A DNA stretch of 37,723 nt from Thiogranum sp. (GTDB lineage: Bacteria; Pseudomonadota; Gammaproteobacteria; DSM-19610). The stretch covers positions 1-37,723 of the forward strand of contig JAGFJP010000038.1 in NCBI GenBank assembly GCA_024102665.1, in the 5' to 3' direction. The notes under the pieces were generated by a model that saw only the letters and a list, made by a program, of their open reading frames with translations, was not told the origin of the DNA and made no database searches. Shown in pieces: positions 19,088-27,856 of the stretch (positions are counted from its first letter, which is position 1; each line of letters opens with the position of its first letter). The position numbers and the translations under genes are program-made.

Positions 19088-19546
19088 ATGAAATTATCTA
19101 CGAAAGGTCGTCATGCCATTACAGCCATGATGGAACTGGCTCTGCGTGATAGCCAGGGTCCGGTCACGCTCGCGGATATCTCGGTCGAGCAATCCATCTC
19201 CGTGTCTTACCTGGAACAGCTGTTCGCGCGGCTGCGCAATCACGGCCTGGTGACGGGCATGCGTGGTCCCGGCGGCGGTTACTGCCTGCGCCGTCCGGCC
19301 AGTGAAATCACCATTGCGGAGATTCTCAGTGCCGTCGACGATGCCATGCCGGCGCGCCGTGAACGTATCCCGGGTGAAGAATGGCCGCAGAGCGTGATTA
19401 TGTGGAACCGCCTGAGTTCTCGCATCTACGATTACCTTGACGGGTTGACGCTCGCCGACGCCACTGCGCAGGACAGCGAGCCCTCGAAGGATGAAGAACA
19501 GGACCGCAGCCGGTTCCGTTCCGGATTTCATCAGTCGGCCGCCTAG
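19088..19546 (+). CDS. iscR: IscR-like Rrf2 regulator lacking Fe-S ligands
   Basis: Winged-helix repressor of the Rrf2 family. The DNA-binding half follows E. coli IscR closely (KLSTKGRHAITAM, PVTLADISVEQSISVSYLEQLFARLRNHGLV, MRGPGGGY), including Glu43 in SYLEQLF. The cluster-binding region is not conserved: where E. coli has C92, C98, C104 and H107, this 152-aa protein reads PARRERIPGEEWPQSVIMW, with no Cys or His and about four residues fewer. Its only cysteine is C66 in GGGYCLRR. So it cannot bind a [2Fe-2S] cluster in the known way. The ATG at 19088 has GAGG 6 nt upstream. It is followed by iscU after 33 bp. Confidence 0.88.
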   Translation: MKLSTKGRHAITAMMELALRDSQGPVTLADISVEQSISVSYLEQLFARLRNHGLVTGMRGPGGGYCLRRPASEITIAEILSAVDDAMPARRERIPGEEWPQSVIMWNRLSSRIYDYLDGLTLADATAQDSEPSKDEEQDRSRFRSGFHQSAA

Positions 19547-19579
19547 GTTAGTGTTTACGATTATCGGAGAATCAAGGTA

Positions 19580-19975
19580 ATGGCGTACAGTGAGAAAGTT
19601 CTGGATCATTACGAAAACCCTCGCAACGTGGGCTCTTTTGAGAAGGGCGACACCAGTGTCGGCACGGGCATGGTCGGTGCGCCGGCCTGCGGTGACGTCA
19701 TGAAACTGCAGATCAAGGTCAACAGTAACGGCGTTATCGAAGATGCGCGTTTCAAGACCTATGGTTGCGGGTCAGCCATCGCTTCCAGTTCGCTGCTGAC
19801 CGAGTGGGTAAAGGGCAAGACCCTGGAAGAGGCCAGCTCCATCAAGAACAGCCAGATTGCAGAAGAGCTTGCGTTGCCGCCGGTCAAGATCCATTGTTCT
19901 GTTCTCGCCGAAGATGCCATCAAGGCAGCGATCACCGACTACAAGCAGAAGAATCAGCGCGACGAAGTTGCCTGA
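19580..19975 (+). CDS. iscU: Fe-S cluster scaffold protein IscU
   Basis: Scaffold on which [2Fe-2S] and [4Fe-4S] clusters are assembled from cysteine sulfur and iron. The 131-aa product keeps every key residue: C37 and D39 in PACGD, C63 in YGCG, and H105/C106 in LPPVKIHCS, at the same numbers as E. coli IscU. The LPPVK motif is the HscA chaperone-binding site, although hscA is not nearby. It is the second and last gene of an iscR-iscU unit; the desulfurase iscS, normally between them, and iscA-hscBA-fdx downstream are missing here. Confidence 0.97.
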   Translation: MAYSEKVLDHYENPRNVGSFEKGDTSVGTGMVGAPACGDVMKLQIKVNSNGVIEDARFKTYGCGSAIASSSLLTEWVKGKTLEEASSIKNSQIAEELALPPVKIHCSVLAEDAIKAAITDYKQKNQRDEVA

Positions 19976-20002
19976 ACGACAACGACTTCAAACCCGGATC
20001 AG

Positions 20003-20030
20003 GGCCACCGTTGCAGCGGTGGCCTTTTTT
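20003..20030 (+). terminator. Intrinsic terminator of iscR-iscU
   Basis: GGCCACCG pairs with CGGTGGCC around a 6-nt loop, followed by six T residues (20025-20030). It closes the unit 27 bp after iscU, which argues that no further isc gene belongs to this operon. Confidence 0.92.
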
Positions 20031-20060
20031 ATGCCCGGCATAACAGGTTAGGATGACTTC

Positions 20061-20891
20061 ATGGACCAGGAGATCCTCGAACTCTACCCTGCCAGCGGCG
20101 CCCGGCACCGCTTGCGAGGTCTGTACCTGAACCAGGTACCTCCTGCGGGTGCATCGCAAGTCAAGCCTTTCATCTACAGCAATTTCATTTCCAGTCTGGA
20201 CGGCCGGATCGCCTTGCCCGGCCCCGGACGCAGCAGTCATCAGGTCCCCCCCGCAATTGCCAACAGCCGCGACTGGCGGCTGTTCCAGGAGCTTGCCGCC
20301 CAGGCCGACCTGCTGATCACCAGCGGGCGTTATTTCCGCCAGACCGCCGCGCAGGAAGCACAGGCGGAACTGCCGGTAGGCCAGTCGGCGGAGTTCGATG
20401 ACCTGCGCGAATGGCGCGCCAGCCATGGACTTGCGCCGCAACCTGATATCGCGGTTTTCAGTGCCAGCCTCGACATCCCGATCACTGCGATCAGGGAATA
20501 CTCCGATCGCAGACTTTATATCATCACCGGTGCCAGGGCCGATGATAGTGATCTACGGCGTCTGACCACAGGGTCACACGCGGAAATCATCACCTGCGGT
20601 ACGCAAGGGCATGTCGACGCTGCGCTGTTGCGCACAGAGCTCGCCGCTCGTGGTTACCGCAACGTGTATGCCATCGCCGGACCCGCTGTACTGCATACAC
20701 TGGCGCAGGGAAATGCGCTGGATCGCCTGTACCATACGACGGCACATTGCCTGCTCGGCGGCACCCGCTTCGATACCTTCGTGCGGGGCTCGGAACTCGA
20801 ACCGGCCCGCAGCATGCCGTTGAAAGCCATGTATTTCGATCCTGCGGCGCCGGCCGGCGCCGGTCAGACGTTTGCGGTTTACGGTCAATAA
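20061..20891 (+). CDS. RibD C-terminal-domain-like pyrimidine reductase
   Basis: A 276-aa stand-alone protein of the RibD_C/dihydrofolate-reductase-like superfamily. It has the typical substrate and NADPH-binding pattern: IYSNFISSLDGRIALPG, the later DWRLFQELAAQADLLITSGRYFRQ region, and YRNVYAIAGPAVLHTLAQGNALDRLYHTT near the C-terminus. No deaminase domain is attached. The family reduces pyrimidine-type riboflavin intermediates or related pterins, but the substrate here is unknown. The ATG at 20061 has AGGA 7 nt upstream. It lies 10 bp before a Nudix gene, so they are probably cotranscribed. Confidence 0.78.
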   Translation: MDQEILELYPASGARHRLRGLYLNQVPPAGASQVKPFIYSNFISSLDGRIALPGPGRSSHQVPPAIANSRDWRLFQELAAQADLLITSGRYFRQTAAQEAQAELPVGQSAEFDDLREWRASHGLAPQPDIAVFSASLDIPITAIREYSDRRLYIITGARADDSDLRRLTTGSHAEIITCGTQGHVDAALLRTELAARGYRNVYAIAGPAVLHTLAQGNALDRLYHTTAHCLLGGTRFDTFVRGSELEPARSMPLKAMYFDPAAPAGAGQTFAVYGQ

Positions 20892-20901
20892 GACTCGCCG
20901 G

Positions 20902-21414
20902 ATGGAAAAGCGAAAATCACTGTATCGGGGCAAGCTTGTCGATCTCGGGCTCGAAACGGTAACGCTGCCGAACCGGCAGACACTGGAACTGGAAGTGGTA
21001 CGACACCCGGGCGGCGCCGCGGTAGTCGCAATTGACGACAAGCACCGTGTCTGCCTGTTGCGGCAGTTCCGCCACGCCGGGGGCGGCTGGTTATGGGAGC
21101 TGCCCGCCGGGAAGATCGATCCGCCAGAAGAACCGGCGCAAACCGCGCAGCGTGAACTTCAGGAAGAAGCCGGGCTGACCGCGCGCAGCTGGCAGCACCT
21201 CGGCAGTTTTCTCAGCACGCCCGGCTTTTGTGATGAACGCATCCACCTTTACCTGGCGCGCGCACTGCACGAGGTTGCGGCGACACACCATCCCGATGAA
21301 GTGATCGAAGTCCACTGGATCGACGTCCCGCAAGCGCTTGAGTGGCTCCGCAACGGCGACATCGTGGATGGCAAAACCATGATCGGATTGTGCCTGGCGA
21401 GTCATCTGCTGTAG
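20902..21414 (+). CDS. Nudix hydrolase, ADP-ribose pyrophosphatase-like
   Basis: A 170-aa hydrolase of nucleoside diphosphate-linked compounds. It contains a perfect Nudix box (GX5EX7REUXEEXGU): GKIDPPEE, then AQTAQRELQEEAGL. The WLWELPAGKID stretch before the box and FLSTPGFCDERIHLYLA after it are characteristic of the ADP-ribose pyrophosphatase (NudF/YffH) branch. It follows the RibD-like gene with a 10-bp gap. The start MEKRKSLYRG at 20902 lacks a strong ribosome binding site, which suggests translational coupling. Confidence 0.88.
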   Translation: MEKRKSLYRGKLVDLGLETVTLPNRQTLELEVVRHPGGAAVVAIDDKHRVCLLRQFRHAGGGWLWELPAGKIDPPEEPAQTAQRELQEEAGLTARSWQHLGSFLSTPGFCDERIHLYLARALHEVAATHHPDEVIEVHWIDVPQALEWLRNGDIVDGKTMIGLCLASHLL

Positions 21415-21499
21415 ACACCAGCCAGGCGCCACTGTCCCAGCGCGATGCGGTAAAATATCAGCGTGAGTCAATCTTCGGCAGACCGGAGCAGGAGTCAGG

Positions 21500-22051
21500 G
21501 TGAAATATTGCAGTAGCTGCGGTGCGACAGTGGCGTTGCGCATTCCCGAAGGCGACAACCGTGAACGCTATGTATGCGACGACTGCCAGACCATTCATTA
21601 CCAGAATCCGAAAATCGTATCGGGATGCATTCCTGAATGGGATGGTCGGATACTTCTGTGCAGACGCGCCATAGAGCCGCGTTACGGATTGTGGACCGTT
21701 CCGGCAGGATTTATGGAGAACGGCGAAACCACGGAACAGGCAGCAATGCGCGAAACCTGGGAGGAAGCCTGCGCGCAGGTTGAAATCAAAAGTCTTTACG
21801 GGCTGTTCAGCATCCCTCATATCAGCCAGGTTTATATGCTGTTTCGCGGGGAGCTGGTCAACGGCCAGTACCAGCCGGGCCATGAAAGCCTGGAATGTGA
21901 GTTATTCGTCGAAAAGGATATCCCCTGGGACCATCTTGCGTTCCCGGTCGTGAAGGAGACTTTGCTGCGTTATTTTCGCGACTTGCGCAGTGGCAACGGC
22001 TTTCCGTTGCAAAGAGGGGAAATCATCAAACATCCCGCCCGCAAGGGCTGA
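21500..22051 (+). CDS. Nudix hydrolase with N-terminal zinc ribbon
   Basis: A 183-aa protein with two Cys pairs at the N-terminus (CSSC at residues 4-7 and CDDC), forming a predicted zinc ribbon, then a Nudix domain: [30 protein letters not shown]. The metal-binding RExxEE core is intact, but the box glycine that normally follows EEA is a cysteine. The start is GTG at 21500, with AGGAG 5 nt upstream, and is required to include the first Cys pair. The substrate is unknown; relatives act on NADH, FAD or ADP-ribose. It lies 85 bp after the preceding Nudix gene. Confidence 0.87.
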   Translation: MKYCSSCGATVALRIPEGDNRERYVCDDCQTIHYQNPKIVSGCIPEWDGRILLCRRAIEPRYGLWTVPAGFMENGETTEQAAMRETWEEACAQVEIKSLYGLFSIPHISQVYMLFRGELVNGQYQPGHESLECELFVEKDIPWDHLAFPVVKETLLRYFRDLRSGNGFPLQRGEIIKHPARKG

Positions 22052-22069
22052 CGGACGGGAGGAAACCGT

Positions 22070-22435
22070 TTACGCAACGGCACGCGGCGCCCGTTCCGCG
22101 CTGTCAGCCTCTACCGCTTCCTCCGACTTGACCAGTCTGGCCAGCAGGACGCGCAGCGCACGGCGCTGCTCATTGCTGATGACATCAAACATGACTCCCG
22201 CACCCTGCGCGGAATGATGCACGACGACGCCCGGCAGTCGCATTGCGGATCTGCGATCGGCGCCAAGCAGTTCGATCTCCAGACGTTCGTTTTTGCGCCA
22301 TTCATAGCCCGCCGACTCCACAAACATGCCTCCAAGGCCCAGGTTGCGGCATATGCCAGCCTGCACCGGGATACCGTGTTTGTATAACAGGACCTGAAAC
22401 TTGATGGGCTTGCGAACACTGCAGCGGTGTTCCAT
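22070..22435 (-). CDS. PilZ domain protein
   Basis: A 121-aa single-domain PilZ-like protein, a family of c-di-GMP receptors. The RxxxR motif is present at the N-terminus (RCSVR, residues 4-8). The second motif, D/NxSxxG, appears as NLGLGG, with Gly in place of Ser. Binding may therefore be weakened but is not excluded. The ATG has a strong GGAGG ribosome binding site 7 nt upstream. It is convergent with the zinc-ribbon Nudix gene (18-bp gap) and downstream of putA on the same strand. Confidence 0.82.
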   Translation of the reverse strand: MEHRCSVRKPIKFQVLLYKHGIPVQAGICRNLGLGGMFVESAGYEWRKNERLEIELLGADRRSAMRLPGVVVHHSAQGAGVMFDVISNEQRRALRVLLARLVKSEEAVEADSAERAPRAVA

Positions 22436-22525
22436 TTCTTATCCTCCCGTTACTTCGGCAGTTTTCCAATCCGGCTCTATCGTCACACGGTTGCATTACT
22501 TTAATGTGAACATGACATGGCATGC

Positions 22526-25500
22526 TCAGTCTTCCGGCAACGTCAGCAGGCCCGTGTTACCCCCTACTGCGGCGGTATTTACGCTGCGGGTTCGTTCAGT
22601 GGCGAACCGGTGCATATAATAAGGACCGCCCGCTTTCGGCCCGGTTCCCGAAAGCCCCTCCCCGCCAAACGGTTGCGCACCGACCACGGCGCCAATCATA
22701 TTGCGGTTAAGGTAAAGATTGCCGACCCTGGCAGAGGCGCAAACCCGCTGCCATGTTTCCTCGATGCGACTGTGGACGCCCATTGTCAAACCGTAGCCCG
22801 TGGCGTTGACCGCCTGGATCACGGCGTCGAGCTGATCACCGCGATAGCGAACAACGTGCAGAATCGGGCCAAACACTTCGCGGTCCAGCAGACTCAACGA
22901 CGACAGCTCAAAAGCCTGGGGCGGGAAATAACTCCCTTGCGCGGAGTGTCGGGCGACAGCGACACGGTTTAACAACCGGGCTTCCCGTTCCATCCGCACT
23001 ACGTGCGACTGCAGATCTTCAATCGCCCGATGATCGATGACCGGTCCCACGTCGGTGGCCAGCAGCATCGGGTCGTCGACGCGCAGTTCCTCCATGGCGC
23101 CGGTCAGAAGATCAATGGTTCGGTCGGCGATTTCCTGCTGCAGAAACAGTACACGCAACGCCGAGCACCGCTGTCCTGCACTGTTGAAGGCCGACTGCAA
23201 CACATCCACCACGAGCTGTTCGGGCAGGGCAGAGCTGTCGGCGATCATGACGTTCTGTCCCCCGGTCTCGGCGATCAGCGCCGGGATGGCATCGCGCCGC
23301 TCGGCAAGCGCACGCTGAATGGTCCAGGCTGTGTCTGTAGATCCGGTGAAAGCAACCCCGTTGACACGCGCATCCGCGCACAACTGGCCGCCGATCGCGG
23401 AACCGCTGCCCGGCAAAAAATGCAGAACATCTTCGGGCACACCCGCCTGCTGCATGAGCGCAATCGCCAGGTGCCCGGTAAGCGGTGTCTGGCGCGCCGG
23501 TTTCGCCAGCACGGCGTTGCCGGCCGCCAACGCGCCGGCAATCTGCCCGACAAAAATGGCCAGGGGGAAATTCCAGGGGCTGATGCAGGCAAAAACCCCG
23601 CGTCCATGGAGTTCCAGTTCGTTGCTTTCGCCGGTGGGCCCCGGCAGCACAACGGGCTCTTCGAACTCGGTCTCGGCCTGCCTTGCATAGTAACGGCAGT
23701 AATCGACAGCCTCCCGCACTTCGCCGATGGCATCCGCAATGGTGCGCCCGCCCTCGCGAACCACCCGCGCGATCAGCCGGTCCGCCTCCTGCTCGAAAAG
23801 CTCGGCTGCCTGCCAAAGGCAGGCGGCGCGTTTGCGGCCTCCCATCCGGTCCCATACCGGTGACGCATCAGCCGCCAGTCGCAGCGCATGTTCGACAGCC
23901 TGCCGATCCGCCTCGACCACCTGGCCGATAACCGCTCCGGAAGCCGGATTGGTCACCGGGCGGCGTTCGCCCTCGAGTTCTTTGCCGCCGATCCTGGCGG
24001 CTGCATTCCAGGTTTCCCGCGCGCAGGCCTGCAGTTGCTTTTCCAGTGCGTTGACCACCAGGGGATCACTCAAATCAGGACCCCGGGAGTTGCGCCGTTG
24101 CGTTGCATAGATGTCGGCGGGAAGCGGTATGTGCGGGTGCGGGCGGCACTGCACCGAGGCGATGTGCGCGCAGGGATTGGTTACCAGTTCATCGATACTG
24201 GTGCGGGCATCGTGCAGGCGATTGATGAACGAGCTGTTGGCACCATTCTCCAGCAGGCGCCGCACCAGGTAAGGCAGCAGTTCCTCGTGCCCGCCCACCG
24301 GCGCATAGATGCGCACCGGCGGCGGAGCGTCCAGGTGTTCATCGAGCAGGGCATAAAGCCCTTCACCCATGCCGTGCAGGCGCTGCAGTTCCCAGCTTTC
24401 GTCACGCCCGATCTCGTGCACCCAGGCGACAGTCAGCGCATTGTGGCTGGCCAGCTGGGGATACAGACAGTCCGTGTTTTCCATCAGGAACTTCGCGCAC
24501 GCGAGGAAGCAAACGTCGGTCGCGGTCTTGCGGGTAAACACGGGGTAGCCGTCCAGACCCAGCACCTGCGCCCGTTTTATTTCGCTGTCCCAATAGGCGC
24601 CCTTCACCAGGCGCACCGGAATGCGCCGTTGCTGCAGTTGCGCGATACGACGCAACCAGTGCAGGAGCGGCCAGGCCCGTTTCTGATAGGCCTGCACCGC
24701 CATCCCGAGCCCGTCCCAGGCAACGCCATGCACATGCGCCGCCAGGCGTTCGAACACATCCAGCGACAGCTCCAGGCGGTCCGCCTCTTCGGCATCGAGG
24801 GTCAGCCCGATACCGGCCGACGCAGCCTGCTCCGTCAACTGCACGAGGCGCGGCAGCAGTTCCGCGAGTACCCGCTCCCGCTGCGCAAACTCGTAGCGCG
24901 GGTGCAAGGCGGATAATTTAATCGAGACTCCCGGGCGCTCGAACACCGTCGCCGCGGGCGGCGCCGCACGTCCAACGGCGTCGATGGCCGACCGGTAGGC
25001 AGCATGATAGCGCTCGACATCGGCCGCAGTGTGCGCGGCTTCACCGAGACAATCATAGGAATAAAGCAAGCCGGGCTGATCACTCGCGGTGCGTTGCAGC
25101 GCGTCTGAAATATCGCGCCCCATCACGAACTGGCGCGCGAGGATACGCATGGCCTGCTGCATGGCCTTGCGGACAATCGGCTCACCGGCACGAGACACCA
25201 GCCGGCTGAGCAACTGCTGTGCGCCCTGACCGCTGTCAACGTCTGCTCCGAACAATTGCCCGGTCAGCAGCAGCCCCCATGTCGAGGCGTTGACCAGCAG
25301 GGAATCGCTTGCGCCCAGATGTTCATCCCATTGTCCCCGGGAAAGGCGATCGCGGATCAGGCGATCCGCCGTATCGGCATCCGGGATTCGCAGCAGGGCC
25401 TCGGCGATGCACATGAGCAACACGCCTTCGCGCGAAGACAGGTCGTATTCATGGAGAAAGGCTTCGACACCCGATTGCTGCCTGCCGTGCCGGCGGACCG

Positions 25501-25666
25501 CCTCCGCCAACACCCGCGCGGTTTCCTGTATGCGCTGCTCGCGCTGTGCATCCAGACGGGCCTGCGCCAGCAACTGTGTCAGGCACTGGCGCTCATCCAT
25601 CCGGTAACTTTCCCGTATCTGTTGCCGCAGCGCATCCGGATGTGTTTCGCTATACGCCGCTGGCAT
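22526..25666 (-). CDS. putA: Bifunctional proline dehydrogenase / P5C dehydrogenase (PutA, short form)
   Basis: Oxidises proline to glutamate in two steps with channelling. The 1046-aa product has a PRODH barrel (LTLDAEEADRLELSLDVF, RLVKGAYWDSEIKRAQ, the FAD-contacting region SHNALTVAWV and the GMGEGLY loop) and an ALDH module with catalytic Glu800 (AETGGQN) and Cys834 (SAGQRCSALR), plus FACISPWNFPLAIF. It lacks the N-terminal ribbon-helix-helix DNA-binding domain of E. coli PutA (1320 aa), so it should not repress its own gene. The ATG at 25666 is preferred over one 7 codons upstream because of the preceding AGGGGA. putP is not adjacent. Confidence 0.95.
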   Translation of the reverse strand: MPAAYSETHPDALRQQIRESYRMDERQCLTQLLAQARLDAQREQRIQETARVLAEAVRRHGRQQSGVEAFLHEYDLSSREGVLLMCIAEALLRIPDADTADRLIRDRLSRGQWDEHLGASDSLLVNASTWGLLLTGQLFGADVDSGQGAQQLLSRLVSRAGEPIVRKAMQQAMRILARQFVMGRDISDALQRTASDQPGLLYSYDCLGEAAHTAADVERYHAAYRSAIDAVGRAAPPAATVFERPGVSIKLSALHPRYEFAQRERVLAELLPRLVQLTEQAASAGIGLTLDAEEADRLELSLDVFERLAAHVHGVAWDGLGMAVQAYQKRAWPLLHWLRRIAQLQQRRIPVRLVKGAYWDSEIKRAQVLGLDGYPVFTRKTATDVCFLACAKFLMENTDCLYPQLASHNALTVAWVHEIGRDESWELQRLHGMGEGLYALLDEHLDAPPPVRIYAPVGGHEELLPYLVRRLLENGANSSFINRLHDARTSIDELVTNPCAHIASVQCRPHPHIPLPADIYATQRRNSRGPDLSDPLVVNALEKQLQACARETWNAAARIGGKELEGERRPVTNPASGAVIGQVVEADRQAVEHALRLAADASPVWDRMGGRKRAACLWQAAELFEQEADRLIARVVREGGRTIADAIGEVREAVDYCRYYARQAETEFEEPVVLPGPTGESNELELHGRGVFACISPWNFPLAIFVGQIAGALAAGNAVLAKPARQTPLTGHLAIALMQQAGVPEDVLHFLPGSGSAIGGQLCADARVNGVAFTGSTDTAWTIQRALAERRDAIPALIAETGGQNVMIADSSALPEQLVVDVLQSAFNSAGQRCSALRVLFLQQEIADRTIDLLTGAMEELRVDDPMLLATDVGPVIDHRAIEDLQSHVVRMEREARLLNRVAVARHSAQGSYFPPQAFELSSLSLLDREVFGPILHVVRYRGDQLDAVIQAVNATGYGLTMGVHSRIEETWQRVCASARVGNLYLNRNMIGAVVGAQPFGGEGLSGTGPKAGGPYYMHRFATERTRSVNTAAVGGNTGLLTLPED

Positions 25667-25851
25667 CGTATCCCCTGCTCCCCGCATCAGGATGAAAGCA
25701 TTTCATGCGCAGACCCGTATCCTGAAAATCTGGTCTGGTTGCGCCTTTTATATTAGTCTGCGCCTGTCGTTGCTGCACGCCCGGCAGGTCCTCCATGCGG
25801 ACGGTTTCGCGGGCCCGGCAAACCGCGACACAACAGCCCGTAAGCGACAAC

Positions 25852-26808
25852 ATGATCCAAGCTGCATTTCTCGATCTGCAAAGCCTCAATCCCTCGGACC
25901 TCGATCTGACGCCCTTGCATGCCTGCGCCGTCAATTGGCAACTGCATGACCACACCGCTGACGACGCGATCGTGCAGCGCATCGGGAATGCCGACGTCGT
26001 GGTGACCAACAAGGTACCGCTCGGCCGTGCCGTGATTCAGGCAGCGCCGCGGTTGAAGTTGATCTGCGTCGCCGCGACGGGCGTCAACAATATCGACCTG
26101 GATGCCGCGGGCGACGCCAGGATCGTGGTCAGCAACGCGCGCGGCTATGCGACTGCATCCGTGGTCGAGCATGTGTTCCTGCTGATGCTGGCACTGGTCC
26201 GGCAACTCGACGCCTACCGCGCGCGGGTCACTGCGGGAGACTGGGCCCACAGCCCTTATTTCTGCCTGTTCGATGCGCCGATCGAGGAACTGGCGGGGAA
26301 AACCCTCGGCATTATTGGCTTTGGCGTGCTGGGCCAGGCAGTGGCGCAGCTGGCGCGCGCCTTTTCCATGAAGGTAAAGGTCGCGCAGCGTCTTCACGGC
26401 GCCCCTTTGGCCGACCGCACACCGCTCGATGAACTGCTGGCGACATCCGACATCATCAGCCTGCACTGTCCGCTGACACAGCAAACCCGCGGATTGATCG
26501 GCGAATCACAACTAAAAGGCATGAAACGCAACGCCGTACTGATCAACACGGCGCGCGGCGGAATTGTCGATGAATCCGCCCTGGTCACAGCCCTGGAACG
26601 CGGCTGGATCGCCGCTGCGGGCATCGACGTTCTGGCTCAGGAACCACCCCGGGCTGCCAGCCCCTTGCTGCAATACCGGTCACCGCGACTTATCGTCACG
26701 CCGCACATTGCCTGGGCCAGCCGCGCCGCACGTCAACGCCTTGTCGCCGAGATTGCCGCCAATATCGAAGCCTTTCTGCAGGCACAGCCCCGCAACAGGG
26801 TGCGCTGA
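25852..26808 (+). CDS. D-2-hydroxyacid dehydrogenase, glycerate/hydroxypyruvate type
   Basis: NAD(P)-dependent oxidoreductase of 318 aa. The Rossmann motif is GIIGFGVLGQAVAQ; the catalytic Arg is in INTARGGIVDE, the Glu in DVLAQEPP and the His in TPHIAWAS. The overall pattern is closest to glycerate dehydrogenase/hydroxypyruvate reductase (HprA-like), but the substrate cannot be fixed from sequence. It is divergent from putA; the 185-bp gap presumably holds both promoters. The ATG at 25852 aligns with the usual start; an open frame extends 19 codons upstream without a ribosome binding site. Confidence 0.9.
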   Translation: MIQAAFLDLQSLNPSDLDLTPLHACAVNWQLHDHTADDAIVQRIGNADVVVTNKVPLGRAVIQAAPRLKLICVAATGVNNIDLDAAGDARIVVSNARGYATASVVEHVFLLMLALVRQLDAYRARVTAGDWAHSPYFCLFDAPIEELAGKTLGIIGFGVLGQAVAQLARAFSMKVKVAQRLHGAPLADRTPLDELLATSDIISLHCPLTQQTRGLIGESQLKGMKRNAVLINTARGGIVDESALVTALERGWIAAAGIDVLAQEPPRAASPLLQYRSPRLIVTPHIAWASRAARQRLVAEIAANIEAFLQAQPRNRVR

Positions 26809-26841
26809 ATGCCGTTCGACCACAAAGCCTTTTCCGTCAAC

Positions 26842-27114
26842 TCACTGACGCGGGCGCCGCATGCGCCAGACACCTCTCGGTTTCGCCATATTGACAATCA
26901 GGTTACGACCTTCGAACTCGACGCCGTTGGTCGCGCTGATCGCTGAATCGGCAGATTCGTCGTCCATTTCGACGAATGCGAACCCGCGCGGTTTCCCGGT
27001 ATACCGGTCGTTGACCAGCTTGACCGACTTCACCTCGCCATGCGCGGCAAACAGCTCGTGCAGCTGTTCCGGCGTGGTATCGAATGAAATGTTGCCGACG
27101 TAGATTGATTTCAT
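26842..27114 (-). CDS. RRM-domain RNA-binding protein
   Basis: A 90-aa protein with a single RNA recognition motif: RNP2 IYVGNIS at residues 4-10 and RNP1 KPRGFAFVEM near residues 41-50. A short basic tail (RGVWRMRRPRQ) follows. Small single-RRM proteins of this type are widespread in proteobacteria and cyanobacteria, often cold-induced. The start is supported by GGAGG 6 nt upstream. It is convergent with the hydroxyacid dehydrogenase and divergent from zapG. A TATACT -10 candidate near 27257 would give an untranslated leader of over 100 nt. Confidence 0.92.
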   Translation of the reverse strand: MKSIYVGNISFDTTPEQLHELFAAHGEVKSVKLVNDRYTGKPRGFAFVEMDDESADSAISATNGVEFEGRNLIVNMAKPRGVWRMRRPRQ

Positions 27115-27355
27115 TGTTGTCCTCCGTTCTCCTGCTGACCCGGTGACGCCGGATCAGAACCTCTCCATTTGGCAAGCGAGGTGATGGCGTTCCGGACCGC
27201 GCCCCGCCACGCGGCAACAATGCACTGCGGACGCATTGCCAACTGAAAAAAGTATAGTCCAGTATTTTCGGTCCACGAAAGGCCGGCCGCGTTCCCGCAG
27301 AACTCTATCCCCGTTATACTTCAGTAAGCAGTCGCAGCAAGCAGGGAGTCTCTTG

Positions 27356-27856
27356 ATGGAGAGTGGTATCGATATGAGCTGGATCTGGGCCATTGGGCTG
27401 ATCGCGTTCGCCTTCGGTATCGCGGTCGGTGTCGGTATCGCCTACGTTTTTTTCGGCAGCAACCGGCGCACCCGGGAGCTGCGCGCGGAAATGGAGACGC
27501 TGCAACAGCAGTTCGATGATTACCGCAACCAGGTCGGCAAGCACTTTTTGCGCACCTCCGAACTGGTGCAGAAAATGACCGACAGCTATCGCGAAGTGTA
27601 CGAACATCTGGCCAGCGGATCACAGGCCTTGTGTCAGAACCCGGTGAGCACACCGCGCCTGGACATTCCGGACGCACCCGGACTCGATGAACAGCGCGAG
27701 GGCGGCACGCGCCGCAGCGCCGCCGAAGAATACTCCGACGCCGAAGTCGACACCCTGAGCGACGCCGATTCGGATAATTACCTGGGCGATTCGCCTAACG
27801 TGCCGAAACTGGACACCGGGGAGATCGACCCCGGGGTCACTCACCAACGACCGTAA
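27356..27856 (+). CDS. zapG: YhcB/ZapG family inner-membrane protein (DUF1043)
   Basis: A 166-aa envelope protein with one N-terminal membrane helix (MSWIWAIGLIAFAFGIAVGVGIAYVFFG, residues 7-34), then a charged helical segment predicted as coiled coil (RELRAEMETLQQQFDDYRNQVGKHF) and an acidic low-complexity tail. Family members connect cell division and envelope synthesis. The ATG at 27356 has GGGAG 7 nt upstream; a second Met lies 6 codons later. Its 3' end overlaps the convergent yjbQ gene by 20 bp. Confidence 0.85.
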   Translation: MESGIDMSWIWAIGLIAFAFGIAVGVGIAYVFFGSNRRTRELRAEMETLQQQFDDYRNQVGKHFLRTSELVQKMTDSYREVYEHLASGSQALCQNPVSTPRLDIPDAPGLDEQREGGTRRSAAEEYSDAEVDTLSDADSDNYLGDSPNVPKLDTGEIDPGVTHQRP

